From: Adiantum capillus-veneris
Taxonomy: Eukaryota; Streptophyta; Polypodiopsida; Polypodiales; Pteridaceae
Reading direction: 5' to 3'
NCBI GenBank assembly: GCA_014529385.2
Contig: CM043963.1
Location: 64,595,469 to 64,659,468 of the forward strand
DNA: 64,000 bases
Numbering within the stretch: the first letter of the stretch is position 1; every line of letters begins with the position of its first letter. A program made the position numbers and the translations under genes. The notes under the pieces were generated by a model, which searched no databases, was not told where the DNA came from, and worked only from the letters and a program-made list of their open reading frames with translations. Below are positions 10,936 through 24,000 of this stretch, piece by piece.

Positions 10936-13900
10936 ATGTCTGACGATTTCAGTCAGATTGTTACTGAGAAGCTTGAGAAAAATAACTACCCTACATGGAA
11001 GTTCAGAATAACAAATTTCCTAAAAGGAAAAGGTTATTGGGACTATGTAGAACGAGACAATGAAAAGGAACCAGAGATTCCCGAGGCAAATGCTATAGCA
11101 GAACAAAGAAAAGCTTTGAGGGACTGGAAACAAGGCCAGAGCAAAGTGATGTATTGGCTTTCTATGAGCATCACAGATGGCATGATGGGCTATCTACAGG
11201 ATGCTGAAACCCCCGCCATTGCATGGAAAAACTTAGCCAGAGTGTTCAAGGTGAACACCAAGGCTAGGAAGCTTCAACTAAAGTCGGAGCTAAATCAGGT
11301 TAAGAGGAACAACCTCTCCATCAATGATTATGCTTTGAAGATCAAGAGTATCATTGAGGCTCTTGGATCTATTAAAGTCTCAGTGGAAGACGATGACATT
11401 GTCCGTGCATGCTTAGATGGTCTAGGAGATGAGTATGTACATTTCAGGCCTTCCATGAATACAAGAGACGAAATCCCCATGTTCCAAGATTTGATTTCTA
11501 TGCTTATTCTTGAGGAGAAGAACCTTGACACATCTTCTTCTCATGGAAGAAATAATTCTGAACATGCCTTCTATTCTAACTCCAACAGAGGTAGAGGTAG
11601 AGGTCGTGGTCAAGGCCCAAGGGGTTGCAAGGGCCAATTTCAAGAAGTTCAATCAAATCAAAACAATACAGGTGGCAGGGGAAACCAGTCTCAAGGCAGG
11701 GGGAGTCAAAGAGGTTGTGGTGTAGGATCAAGCAAGCAGCAACATACTGCGGATAGCAGATAATGTTGGACTTGTGGTGAAAGAGGTCACATGTCACGTG
11801 AGTGTCCAAAGGGAAAAGAAAGTGGAAAGAGAGAACAGGGCAACTATGCATCTACTAGCAGAGATGCAGATGACAGCAAAACGAGCGCATGTTTGTTATG
11901 CAGCATGTAATGAATACAATGACTGCAGAGAATTCCACCCAAGATGATGTTTGGTATGTGGATTCAGGTGCCTCTAATCACATGACGTCTCGTGGAGAGT
12001 GGTTTAGAGATATGCGCAAACCAGATGTGTCAGGCTATGTGCAGACAGGAGATGACACAGCTCACCCCATTGCTCATGTAGGGGACATACCTCTAAATAC
12101 GAAGAGTGGGAAATCAAAGTACTTAGCAGATGTACTTCATGTCCCAAACATTACAAAGAATCTTGTTTCTGTTGGACATATGGTTGAGTAGGGTTTGCAG
12201 GTTCGCTTCAATCCAAATGGTTGTTATGTAGAAGATTTCCAGAATGGCTGTAAGCTGATCACAGAGGGTAAATGTGTGGGCAGAATGTTTACGCTGAATG
12301 TAGACATGCCTGAGGTAAAAGCTGCATTATTTGCACAGGGCACAGGTGTTGTGGCTGATGTTGACATTTGGCACAAAAGGATTGGCCATGTCAATGAGCA
12401 GAGATTGTGCAGCATGCAATCAAAATAGATTGTAAAAGGTTTGCCCAAATTCAAGGTGGATGGTATGCATAAAGTGTGTGCAGCATGCCAGTTTGGAAAA
12501 CAGTCAAAGGGCTCATTTCCACATGAGCGCAATGTATGTAAAAATCCACTTGAGGTGGTGCACACAGATGTTTGGGGTCCAACCGATACTGCAAGTATAC
12601 ATGGTTGCAGGTATTATGTCTCTTTCATTGATGACCATACAAGGAAAGTATGGGTCTACTTCATGCGTAACAAAAGTGAAGTGTTTGGTCACTTTCAGGA
12701 CTTCAAAGTCTTGATTGAGAAGGAGACAGATATGCAAATCAAGACATTGAGGTCAGATGGAGGGGGAGAGTAATTCTCCAATGATTTTTCAGATTTCCTG
12801 CGAAAACATGGTATACACAGGCAGTTTACATGCAGATATACTCCATAGCAGAATGGGGTCGCAGAAAGGAAAAACAAGCACATTGCAGAGGTTGCACGTG
12901 CATTGATGAATGAGAAGAACATGCCTCATCATTACTGGGCTAAAGCTATAAATACAGTTGTGTACATTATGAACAGAACACCTACAGCTGCGGTGCATGA
13001 TGTAACGCCTGAGGAAAAGTTTACAGGTACAAAGCCTGATTTGGCACACTTGAAAGTGTTTGGCTACATAGCTTACGTGCATGTACCAGATGAGTTGAGT
13101 AGGAAATTGGATCTTAAAGCAAATAAATGTATTCTTGTGGGATATTCCCTTGAACAAAAGGGGTACAGGTGCTACAATCCTACTACACGAGAATTACGAG
13201 TGAGCAGAGATGTAGTCTTTGATGAGATGAGCAGCTGGTACAGTAATGCACATGGCACTATTGGGGCTGATGTAAAAGATGATGTGGTTGTACAAAATGT
13301 GAGGCCACAGTCACAAGTTTTGAGTGGACCACAAGAGTCCTCTTCTCGTGGCTCTGTTGAGAAGCCATGGAATGGTAGACTACGTACACAGGTTACTCCA
13401 CCAGCAGGTACAGGGAATGTATCACGAAATGGAAAGAAAAAGGTTGATGAGCCTCCCTTTATGGATGATGCATCATCAAGTTTTTCACATGTAGACATGG
13501 ATTCAGATGGTTCTGAACAAAGTCTTGATGAGGAATATGGAATTCCGGCTGTTAGGACACCTGGTGTAAGGAAAGTACAAGAAGATGCTAGAGGACAAAG
13601 GAGTGACCTAGGACCACGCAGATCTGACAAAGTCAAAAATCCAGTTCAGAAATTGACTTATGATGGGTATCTAGCGCATCACCAAGCCTACATGGCTAAG
13701 GTGATACAGGATGTGGAGCCCACATGTTTTGAGGATGCAGTTGGAAATGTGCATTGGGATGATGCAATGAATGAAGAGATGGCTGCATTGGAAGCAAATA
13801 ACACATGGGAGTTGGTGCCATTGCCAAGTGGCAAGAAAGATATTGGCTGTAAATGGGTGTATAAAACCAAGCATAAGGCTGATGGTAACGTTGAGCGTCA

Positions 13901-15166
13901 CAAGGCAAGGCTAGTCGCAAAGGGTTATGCACAGATGTATGGCATAGACTATGAGGAGACCTTTGCTTTAGTGGCAAAGATGACGACTGTGAGAGCTGTC
14001 ATAGCAGTGGCTGCATCTAGAGGATGGATTATGCATCAAATGGATGTAAAGAATGTTTTCTTGAATGGTGAGTTGCAAGAGGAAGTGTATATGGATCAGC
14101 CACCTAGTTATGTCGATCCAGGTTACCCAGATTATGTATACAGACTTCTCAAATCTTTGTATGGTTTGCAGCAGGGCTCTAGAGCATGGTATGACAGGAT
14201 TGCCAAGTATCTTGTCAGTATTGGATTTAGGAGATTGTGGGTGAAAATGCTATGGAGATTGACCATGTGAAGGGTCTTCTCAAACAGGAGTTTGAAATGA
14301 AAGATTTGGGCGAGTTGCGCTACTTTCTTGGCATTGAGATGATCAGGACTCCAGAGGGTGTATGACTGTCACAGAGACATTATGCTTTGTACATGTTTTC
14401 AAAGTATGGTATGGCTGATTGTAAGCCAATTTCTATTCCCTTGGATGTGAATGAAAAGCTGAGTGCAGAGAAGGGTGATGTTGTTGAGGATGTCAATATG
14501 TACAGGGAAATTGTGGGTAGTCTAATCTACTTGACTATCACGAGGCCAGACTTGAGCTACACAGTAGGCTTGGAGAGTCAGTTCATGCAGCTTCCGAGGA
14601 AGCCACATTTGGATGGAGTACGACTCACACTTCGATATGTGCAAGGGACTCTTGACTCCGCATTGTTCTATGTAGCAGATGCGCCATTAGCATTGTATGG
14701 GTATACAGATGCAGATTGGGCAGGTAGCATTGTTGATAGGAGATCTACGAGTGGCTTCATGTTCTCTTTTGGGAGTGTTGTTGTTACTTGGAGCAGCAAA
14801 AAGCAGCCTACGGTTGCTTTATGTTAGCACAGAGGCCGAGTACAGAGGTGCAGCGTGCGAGGTAGCTTGGCTACGCACATTACTTGAGGACTTGGGAGTG
14901 CAAGTGGACCAGCAGATTGTCATCCATTGTGACAACCTTAGCAGCATGCAGTTGGCTAGGAACCCAGTGTTCCATGCGAGGACCAAGCACATAGAGGTCC
15001 ATTACCACTACGTTTGAGAGCGAGTGTTGGCGGGCGACATCGACTTGGTCTACAATAGCACAAAGGAGCAGATAGAGGATGTCTTTACCAAGGCCCTCGG
15101 AGCTGAGAAGCTTCAACGTTTCCAGACTATGCTTGGACTCTACGACATGCAGAGCTCGAGGGGGAG
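10936..15166 (+). pseudogene. Copia C gag-pol, broken, RT active site deleted
   Basis: Gag starts at 10936 (MSDDFSQIV) and runs 275 codons to a TAA at 11761, just before the knuckle CWTCGERGHMSREC. The protease DSGASNHM follows in another frame (about 11960). In-frame stops sit at 12189 (TAG), 12426 (TAG), 12771 (TAA) and 12847 (TAG, inside the usual PQQNG motif). The integrase keeps HTDVWGPT, RSDGGG and NGVAER. RT has the first Asp (MDVKNVF) and the LLKSLYGLQQG motif. However, a deletion joins GFRR (about 14229) to the thumb region (KDLGELRYFLGIE), removing the YVDD catalytic box. RNase H (YTDADWAG, STEAEYRGA, RTKHIEVHYHYV) is split by a frameshift near 14820 and ended by a TGA at 15015. The copy is dead. 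Confidence 0.93.
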
Positions 15167-15486
15167 TGTTGAGATGTTGAGCTCTACATCTTGAGCTGGC
15201 ATCCACTACGGGTCTTGGCCGCTTACGGCATTTACTCACTGGCGCGTTAGGTGACCGACACGGAGGATCTCTTCCAGTGATTCTACAACTGGACTACACT
15301 TATAGTGCTAGCCTAGTATGCTTCTAGCATGTTCACACTTAGTGACACATGTACATATGTGCTACTTTTCAGTTTTAGCACTTAATCATTTTGTACTCTC
15401 TTTTCTGTGCGAAGAAGAAGAAGCTTTCCATCTCTGTGTGCTTTGTGCTTGTCTTGTGTAGCTCTCTTGCATCCTCTTTCTTTACA
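15167..15486 (+). repeat. 3' LTR of copia C
   Basis: A 320-bp LTR preceded by the polypurine tract CGAGGGGGAG (15157-15166). Confidence 0.93.
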
Positions 15487-15646
15487 AAAATTGGGTTTTA
15501 AACAGATTTTAGCATCTTTGATTGAAAAGGGCTAGAACAACTAGAATTTGGGTCTTTTGAAATCCAAACTAAAATCTAAGCATAGCACTGGGTTGCTGAC
15601 ATCAAGGGGAAGCTGTGGTTCAAGTCTGGGGTCAAAAAGGCCATAT

Positions 15647-15670
15647 AGACATCCTACATGTAGGATGTGT
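15647..15670. repeat. 24-bp palindrome, imperfect (A leader)
   Basis: AGACATCCTACATG then TAGGATGTGT. Element B has a perfect copy at the matching place (43172). Confidence 0.75.
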
Positions 15671-16046
15671 TCTGTGTGATTTGGCACTCCAAACCCAACT
15701 TTGAGCATACCAAAGTGATCAACACCTTAAGAAGAGTCTATTCTTTGCATTTGAAGCCATTTTGATCAGTTAGATATGCTACAAGTAGAATGTCTAATGC
15801 ATGAAATTGAAGCCAAAAGCTGACTGTGGGCACAACAGGGTGTTGTATAGCCTGAGGCAAGCTTCCTAGTCAATTTTGGTCCAATTTGGAGTTGATTTGA
15901 CTGGTCAGACCAACATCAGGCTGTTGGAACAGATTTTTGATCAATTGACCAGCTTATAGGTGTCCAAATCAAAAAGTGAAAACAACTATGGACTCAGTAC
16001 ATCAAGGGGAATCTATAGTGCAAAAAACCAGGCAAAACAGAGCAGG

Positions 16047-16070
16047 ATACATCCTACGCATAGGATGTCT
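16047..16070. repeat. 24-bp palindrome, imperfect (A leader)
   Basis: ATACATCCTACGCA then TAGGATGTCT, matching element B 43573. Confidence 0.75.
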
Positions 16071-16478
16071 ACTGGGGCTTAGTAAAGTGAAAAATTGACT
16101 GAGGAGATTGGGTGATATTCCAGTTGACTTAAGAGTTCCAGAACTTCTTTCAGAAGTGAATTTGGACCTTGTTTGACCTTTTGATGGAGCAAAGACGGAA
16201 TTAAGACTTTCCATGTAAATTGACCAACATCCGAGGGAAGTACAGTTCTAGATTAGCAGACCTAATCCAGAACATTAGAAGTCTATAAAATAAAGTAGTG
16301 GTTTAGGTTAACCCTCCAGTTATACCAATCATTACTAAGACCACCCCTAGCGATTAAATTCTTTGATTCGATTGCCGAAATTAAACGCTTGTGTACAGGT
16401 ATATTCAGCGGCAAAGCAAGAAGTTGCGCAGATATTGATCCTTTGCCAAGTGAGTGGTTGGATTTGTGTTAAGTTGCA

Positions 16479-19400
16479 TTGCTAAGTTTGATGAATGTAA
16501 GATCAGGAAGACACATCCTTAGAGACCAAAAGGTGGCAGGTGATCAAGGCAGCTTAGTGTCCACCGAAGAGAGTGTAACGCAGGCAAGGCTAGATCCATT
16601 AGCACCGATCATTGAGGAGGGTAGTGATACTGACACCTTATCCGATAAATCCTTCTTCATGATGGGTAGTCAACAGCCAGGAGGTTTCTCCAATGAAGGA
16701 CCAATGCTAGCAGGAAGCACCTCCCTAAATCCTTTGAACGACTCCAAGTTCACTATAATCTTCTTAGAAGGAACAAACTCAAGGGGAGCTCTAGTTTATG
16801 CTGACTATCGAGGACGCAAGTGTATTTGTATTGAAGAAAGACCTGCTTAGAGACTGGAGATAATTCGATTCTATGATGATGGAGATAGATTCTGAGACAA
16901 AAAGGGAAACCACTATCTGATAGTTAGTAACCTTGAGGATTACAATAAATATGGAGATAACGTGGAAAAAGGGAAAATGGTTTCAGAAACTCAAGAACCA
17001 CCTCCAATCATTGATCAACCTGGAGCTCTTTTTATGTATGATAAGAAAACAACCAGGGTCTCAACCTATAATGAGAATGTGGGGATTTACAAGCATGAGA
17101 GCGAGGGAATAGTCTCTTACTTTCGTTGCAAAGAACCCTACCCAAACGAATTAAGCAAAGACAAGGTTCTTTACTTATTCTCTTATGAAATTGCTATGGG
17201 GAAGGATATTGTTTTTTTTTATAGGTATGGGCAAGAATACAAACGTATTCTCCCAGAGGAGGTAGAAAAGGCAACAGTTCCAGAAGCATCAACATATGTC
17301 CCTAAAGAAGTGCCAAGGGTCACCTACACCCCTCGCAAATCGACAAATCCATTTTCAGAAGAGTACGACACGACCTCACATTCTACCCGACAACAAACGT
17401 TCAACTACCAAACCCAACCAGTAACTCAGCCATCATTGCAAGCATGGCTTCGACAGAGTGCAATATTAGAACAAGACCAAAATTGAGATGTTTACCCAGC
17501 CGCACAAGGGCTTCGACAGAGTGCAATATTAGAACAAGACCGAAATCGAGATGTTTATCCATCTGCACAAGGGCTAAGGGATTTATAGGAACCACCACTC
17601 TATTCACGGTATCAAGGCGAGAGTAAGACACATACTCAAGGGTCAATAGAGCGTGGAAGACCACCCATAGAACGAGTTCGACGAGATGAACCATCTCTTG
17701 CAAAAACCGTCAAAAATTATGGCTTAGGAGCACCATTGGGAGAGGAACCTGCCCACTACCGAAGGCCAGAGGAGGTATATTGATTAGGCCGAGGAGATCC
17801 AATGATGAGATTTGTAGACCATCATAGAATTAGACCTTCTCAGGTGCAAAAATGGGTAAACAAGAAATACACGGGGAACAGAGATCCTAGGGATCATGTA
17901 GCAGCCTTTGTGCGTGTAATTAGAGTTGAAGAGGTGTTAGACTTCCCTACCCATTTTACAGGGTTTGGACTAACCCTAGAGGAGGATGCAGCTACTTGGT
18001 TTGACTCTGTGGAGCGTAGAGACTTTGAGTCTATGGAGGAGGTGTTTGACGAGTTTATTGAGGAATTATCACAAAGGGGGATAGCTCATAATACAGTCTC
18101 ACAAATCCATAAACTCAAACAGAAAGAAGGGGAATCCGTGCGAAAGGCGGCCCTAAGACTAAAAAGATATGTTAAGTTCTGCCCTGTGGAAGAACTGCCA
18201 ACTTAGTCCAGACTTATGCTTATATTTATTCAAGGACTAAGGAACGCAGATCTCCAGAAGGACTTACATATGAAGAGGAGCACGACGCTAAATAAGTTAA
18301 CTAAGGAGGCTCTTTACCTTGTAGACAATTGTGCGGTCTACAAGGAAGGTGAATTCAAGGATCTTGATGACGATTCATCCTCACAACAAAGTGGAAGAAA
18401 GTCCGCTAAGACAACACCGAAAGGAGAAGTAGCTGTAAGCTAGGAGCAGCTTGTAGAGGAAGTGCTAAAAAAGATTAACCTGTATGCCAAACCCTAGGCT
18501 AAACAGCCAAAGTGGTGTGCTATTGAACAAAAATTGACAAACCATGGGACTGAGGAATGTTATTATAACAAGGGATATGTGAGAGAGAGACCTTATGCTC
18601 CCCAGGCTCAGGTAGCATCTCCTCAAGTTCCACCAATGCATAGGTATCAAGCAGGCAACCTACCAGGACCTGTAGGTGTAGAAAGACCACAACCAGTGTT
18701 GGGGCAGCAACCACCCCTACCAAGATTACGACCAGTCGGCATAAGATACACCCCAATCGTAACCGAACCAGAAGAGCACGCTTTGGTGCCTATACATGCA
18801 TATTACAAAGATCCCAATGGATAGCTGCAAATCCTGTCTATTATCCACCGGGAGAACCCCCAACGCCAGAACCATGGAGCATGATAGGAGGTGCAGGACC
18901 ACCAACAACTGCATAGGCAGCAGGAGAAGGAAGATATAGCTTGGATGAACGAACATTGTTGTTCATAGTCAACGGAGTCATGGACAGACAGAGATATGCA
19001 TAACAACAAAGAGGAGCTCAAGGAGCACCTCAACAGCCTAAGGGACCCTTCTACAAGTGTGGCAGAGACCATTGGCTAAGAGACCATCCTCATGATAAAA
19101 TCATTAGAGTCAATGCATATTGCACCGAGTGTGGAATTACTCATTTGATTCCTGATTGCCCTAAGAACCCGAGAAAAGGAGCAAAAACTACCTTGAACAT
19201 ACTGGAAGTAGTGCCTTCTAGTGGAGGGTCAGACAATGAGACATTGATACCTATTCAGGCAGTGACACGAGCCCAAGCTCAAAGAATGACGAACGAACAC
19301 ATAATTGAAGAGCCAAAAATTGATGCCCCAAGTTCAGAAATGAAAAATTAGAGAAGCACTTAGAAAGCTAGAAAGGTGCGTATGAATCCAGGAGAGAACG

Positions 19401-19736
19401 AGAGCAAACGGCTTTATCCGAGGAGTTAAAACACACAAAGGATAGATTAGAGCGGTTAGAGGATCTAGCTAGTCTAAGCTCACACACTGCGGCAACCATA
19501 GTACACAAGGAAATAGCAGAACCCAAAAGTGCAGGATTAGAAGGATCAGTGTTGGCAGAAAAGGTAAATGAGCAGTTAGATGCACTTTTAAAAGCCTACA
19601 AAGCCAGACTAAAAAACAACCAAACCCACGAGCAAAGATGTATGACTTATCCATATGCCGAAATAGAAAAACAGAGGTTGGAAATGTATCAAAAGATGAT
19701 TGAAACAGCTCAATCCTTGATAGAAAACCTGCTTAG
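16479..19736 (+). pseudogene. Element A gag, decayed and interrupted by copia D
   Basis: Homologous to element B from 44007 (first residues MLSLMNVRSGRHILRDQKVA). In order: a novel N-terminal region (FLEGTNSRGALVY, SEGIVSYFR), then a Retrotrans_gag-type domain (about 17830-18200: KKYTGNRDPRDHVAAF, AATWFDSVERRDF). Next comes a first zinc-knuckle-like motif (CAIEQ...NHGTEEC), a second knuckle damaged to FYKCGRDHWLRDHPH, and a third (CTECGITHLIPDC). Stops include TAG at 16848 and TGA near 16893. The matching codons in B are CAG and CGA, showing C-to-T decay. TAG at 18204 replaces CAA of B. TAG at 18441 is shared with B. A local duplication near 17445-17570 repeats the LRQSAILEQD segment. Copia D splits the frame at 19736. 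Confidence 0.88.
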
Positions 19737-19958
19737 TGTTGGGATTAAAGCCCAAGTGGCCTCTTATGCGGATATGGCCGGCCGCCCGCCTAACTCACTT
19801 ACCTCTAACTCTTTGTATATACTAACTTATACTTTGTGAATACTAAGGAATTAGGAGATAACCCTTCTAACAGTTCTCTGCGTACTACTGTACTGTGTAA
19901 GCTCACTGTGTGTGTGTGTGTGCGTGAGAGTCGACCCACGCTCCGCTCTGCGACTTCA
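19737..19958 (+). repeat. 5' LTR of copia D
   Basis: Starts TGTTGGGATTAAAG and ends GCGACTTCA. It contains a TATATAC-type TATA near 19816 and a short GT run. Confidence 0.95.
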
Positions 19959-19960
19959 AT

Positions 19961-19972
19961 TGGTATCAGAGC
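19961..19972 (+). other. Primer-binding site of copia D
   Basis: TGGTATCAGAGC, an exact initiator-Met tRNA primer site, two bases after the LTR. Confidence 0.93.
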
Positions 19973-21026
19973 CTTGGTTCAGTGCGGATTTGCGCAATCG
20001 TGCGCGCGCGCACTTTTTCGGCAGATTCTGGATCCGGAGTTCGAAAATTCACACTCGGCGTTCCGGGAGCGTTTCCACTAGGCGACCTGGGGTTTTACCC
20101 CGCTTTCGAAGCCGTTTATGCCCTCAGAATTTCGTTCTGAGCACTACAGCAGAAGATAGATTTCAGCCGCAAAGAAATCTGTCTTGTGTAGATTGGCAAG
20201 CAGGAGGTGGTCGACATCAATATCGACATCGACATACATTACTTATTCATCTTCAGAGCATCATCTATAGACCAGGTACACATATATATCATCAGATATA
20301 TATATATTGCAGTCTGCATTGCTACTTCTTGTGCTTGCTAGGTTCCAGGGGAGGTGTGGCCATACGACGGCTTGACACCACTGGCATGTATTGCAGATTG
20401 ATGTACTGTGATTGTGGGTCTGCTAGTTGTGAGTCACGCTAGCAGACAGACCGCCGTAGCGGTCATAGGACAGTGATTGGTCTATTATAGGATGTATGCT
20501 AGTTCTGGGCAGTTTGCTGAGCCATCTGAGAGGGTCGTGTGTGAGGTTTTTTGAAGCCAAGCACTGGGGGCTGGGTTACCCAGTGTGAGGTTGATTAGGT
20601 TGCTGGAGTTCCCCTCTACATGCATCCTCTTCGGCGACTTTTATCCCTTAGGATGTATGACTTTGTGTAGACACTGGATTGCATCTTATGCGTCAGGCCG
20701 TTGAGGCATTGATCAGGGTTCAGTCTTGAGACAGATACAGGTTCTGTCATCGCCCAGAGAGGAGACAGTGTATGCTTACAGGACAGCATATTACAGAGAT
20801 TTTTTAGATTTGTCATTGGTCAGCTATTTATGATTGTTTTTTGAGCTATCTTTTGGTTCCCAGAGCTCATTTTACAAGGGAGACTCTGTCAAAAATTTTC
20901 AAAATACTGACAGTTCCTAAGGAGAGGTGTTCAGCTTGTTGATTACAGCTTGTTTACTGTGTACAGAGGCCAGTGTACAGGGGAAACTCTGCCGGATTTT
21001 TCTCAGGAGTAAGCAGTTTGGCAGAT

Positions 21027-24000
21027 ATGGCATCTTCTCAAAGTGAGACTCTTTACAACATAAAGAAGCTGGATGGCACAAGCTTTCCATTCTGGAAGAA
21101 GCAGATTTGGCAGGTTTTGGTGCAGAAAAAACAAGTGAAGCCACTAAAGCTCAAAGGGGATAGACCAGAATTTATGGCTGAAGATGAGTGGGAAGAGCTT
21201 GACGAGTTAGCTTGTTCCACAATCATGCTGACACTGGCAGAAAATGTTTACTTCAACGTAGCAGAAGAGACTACAGCGTATGGCGTATGGCAAAAGCTAT
21301 GTGGTATGTACGAGAAACAAAGTGCTGCTTCTCAGATTTACTGGCTCAAGAAATTGGTGGATTTGAAGATGAAGGAAGGGACAGCCATGTCAAATCATCT
21401 AAATGAATTTCACACAATTTTCAGCCAGTTAACAGCACAGGAGATAGTCTTTCCAGAATCAGTGAAGGCTATGTTTCTCTTAATCACTTTGCTAGACAGT
21501 TGGGATACTTTTTGTACAACGTTAAGTAATTCTGTCGCGCCAGAAGGTCTTACAAGTGCCAATGTAGAAGGCAGCTTGTTCACAGAGGAAGTGAACAGGA
21601 AGAACATTGACAAAGGCAAAGGCAATAGTGCTTTGGTCGTTCGAGGGAGACAACAGTTTAAAGAGAAGAAGGGTAAGAAGGCACAAAACCGAAGTAAGTC
21701 TCGTGATTCGAAGTCAAAGGATGACATAGAATGCTACCATTGTGGCAAGAAGGGTCACATGAAGCGAGACTGTACGAAGTGGAAACAAGAAAAAGGAAAA
21801 ACAAAGAGTTCTGAGCAAGATGAAAAGAAGAGTTTAGTGAAGATTGAAGAGGTGAATGTCACAGGATCTGGTTCAGACAGTGATTCTGGTATAGCAGCTG
21901 GTGACATCTTCCTTACAAGCAATCTTGATTCTGTTTTCTTGACTGCAGAGGATGGACATGCTATGAGTGATTGGATTATCGACTCAGGGGCATCTTTACA
22001 TGTTTCTCCGCACAAAGAGTGGTTTACATCATATATGGCTACTAAAGATTATGTCAGACTTGGCAATGAGTAGGTTTGTGACATACTTGGAGTGGGAGAT
22101 GTGCAGTTGAAGTTTCAGAATGGCTCTTCTTTATGGCTTAAGAATGTCAGACATGTTCCAGCAATCCGAAAGAGCTTGATTAGTACAGGGAAGTTGGATG
22201 ATGCGGGTTATGTGACAGTTTTTGGGAACAGCGCTTGGAAGATCTCCAAAGGTTCGATGACTGTAGCACATGGCGGCAAGTCAGGAACTCTGTACACTTT
22301 ACATGTTTCAGAGGTTAAAAACCATGTAATTAATGTGATTGAGCAGCCAAGTGTGTCACTGTGGCATCGTAGGTTGGGACATATGTCAAAAAGAGGAATG
22401 GAAATACTTTCTCATTATGGTTATTTTCCTGGCTTTTCATTTCAAGATTTCGAGTTTTGTGAGCATTGTGTTTATGGTAAGCAAACACAGGAACCGCACA
22501 GATCAAAGAGGAATCGTAGGGACGAACGGTTAGCTCTTGTACACAGTGATCTATGCGGACCAATGCCTAGTTTGTCACTAGGGGGAGCAGCGTACTTTTG
22601 TACATTCATAGATGACTATTCTCGCAAAGTATGGGTTTACTTCTTGAAGCACAAGGATGAGGTGCTCAAGGTCTTTAAGACATTCTTGCAGCTGGTGGAG
22701 AATCAGAGTGGTCAGAAGCTGAAGTGCTTGAGAGCTGACAATGGTGGAGAGTACGTTTCCAAAGCTTTTCAAGACTTTTGTGAAGCAAAAGGGATTAAGC
22801 GGGAACTTACTGCACCATATAATCCTTCACAGAATGGGGTTGCAGAACGTATGAATAGGACCATACAAGAGAAGGTCAGAAGCATGTTGTCAAATGCTGA
22901 GTTGCCTGATGGATTTTGGGCGGAAGCAGTGGCTACAGCAGTCCATTTGATCAACAGGTCTCCTAGTAGGGTTCTGGATAAGAGTGCAGTCGCCGAGATG
23001 CTATGGACAGGCAAGGCACCTTCGTATAAGCATCTCAGAGTCTTTGGTTGTGAAGCTTATAGCCATATTCCTAAGGAGTTCAGAAATAAGTTAGAACCAA
23101 AGAGCAAGAAGTGTATATTTCTTGGCTACGGAGAATCGGGCGAGATGGGTTACCGGCTTTGGGATCCTGAGTCCAGAAAGCTTATTCGTAGCAATGATGT
23201 GCATTTCAATGAAGCCAAGTTTCACGCTAAGCCAGAAAAGACAGAGGAGATCAGAAGAGTTGTCTTCAGGGAAGATGGACCTAGTGCTAGCACATCAAGA
23301 CAGCATGGTCACGCTCAGGAACAGCCTATAGTGGCTAGAGAGGCAGAATCAGTTGTGGTGAGACGTTCTGAGCGTGTCTCCAAACCACCTGATCGTTATG
23401 TGCCATCTCTAAATTATGTCATGCTCACAGATTGCGGAGAACCATCTTGTTACAAGGAAGCATTACAAGTGGTTGACTCGAAAAAAATGGCAGTTGGCCA
23501 TTGAGTCAGAGATGACAGCTCTGCATAAAAACCAGACATGGAAGTTGGTTAAATTACCACAGGGCAAAAAGGCTCTACCTTGTAAATGGGTTTACAGGTA
23601 TAAGATCACCGCTCATGATAGTCAGCCAAAGTACAAAGCAAGGCTTGTTGCCAAGGGCTTTAAGCAAGAACAAGGCATTGACTTTGATGAAGTCTTCTCT
23701 CCGGTGGTCAAGATGACTACATTGAGATGCTTTCTTGCATTGGTTGCTATATTGGATTTGGTGTTGCACCAAATGGATGTCAAGACAGCGTTCTTACATG
23801 GTGATTTAGATGTGGAAATTTACATGCAGCAGCCAGAAGGGTTTGTTGAGAAAGGCATGGAACATTTGGTATGCCAGTTGTTAAAGAGTCTTTATGGCTT
23901 AAAACAATCACCGAGGGCATGGTACCATAAGTTCCACCAGTTTATGCTTTCTCAAGGCTACAAACGTAGTGAGTTCGATCACTGTCTATATACAAAGAAG

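Larger units (their letters stand above)
10363..15486 (+). mobile_element. Ty1/copia element C, nested in element A leader
   Basis: LTRs at 10363-10683 and 15167-15486, flanked by the identical duplication AAAAT (10358-10362 and 15487-15491). Removing it restores the leader phrase GTGAGAAAATTG, which is present uninterrupted in element B near 43000. It carries gag, protease, integrase, RT and RNase H in copia order, all with lesions. The LTR pair differs at several sites. Confidence 0.95.
15492..16478 (+). other. Element A untranslated leader, second part
   Basis: Continuation of the leader after copia C. It is noncoding, aligns with element B 43000-44006, and has decayed palindromes at 15647, near 15770 and at 16047. 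A segment with ATTAGCAGACCTAATCC lies near 16250. Gag begins at 16479. Confidence 0.7.
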
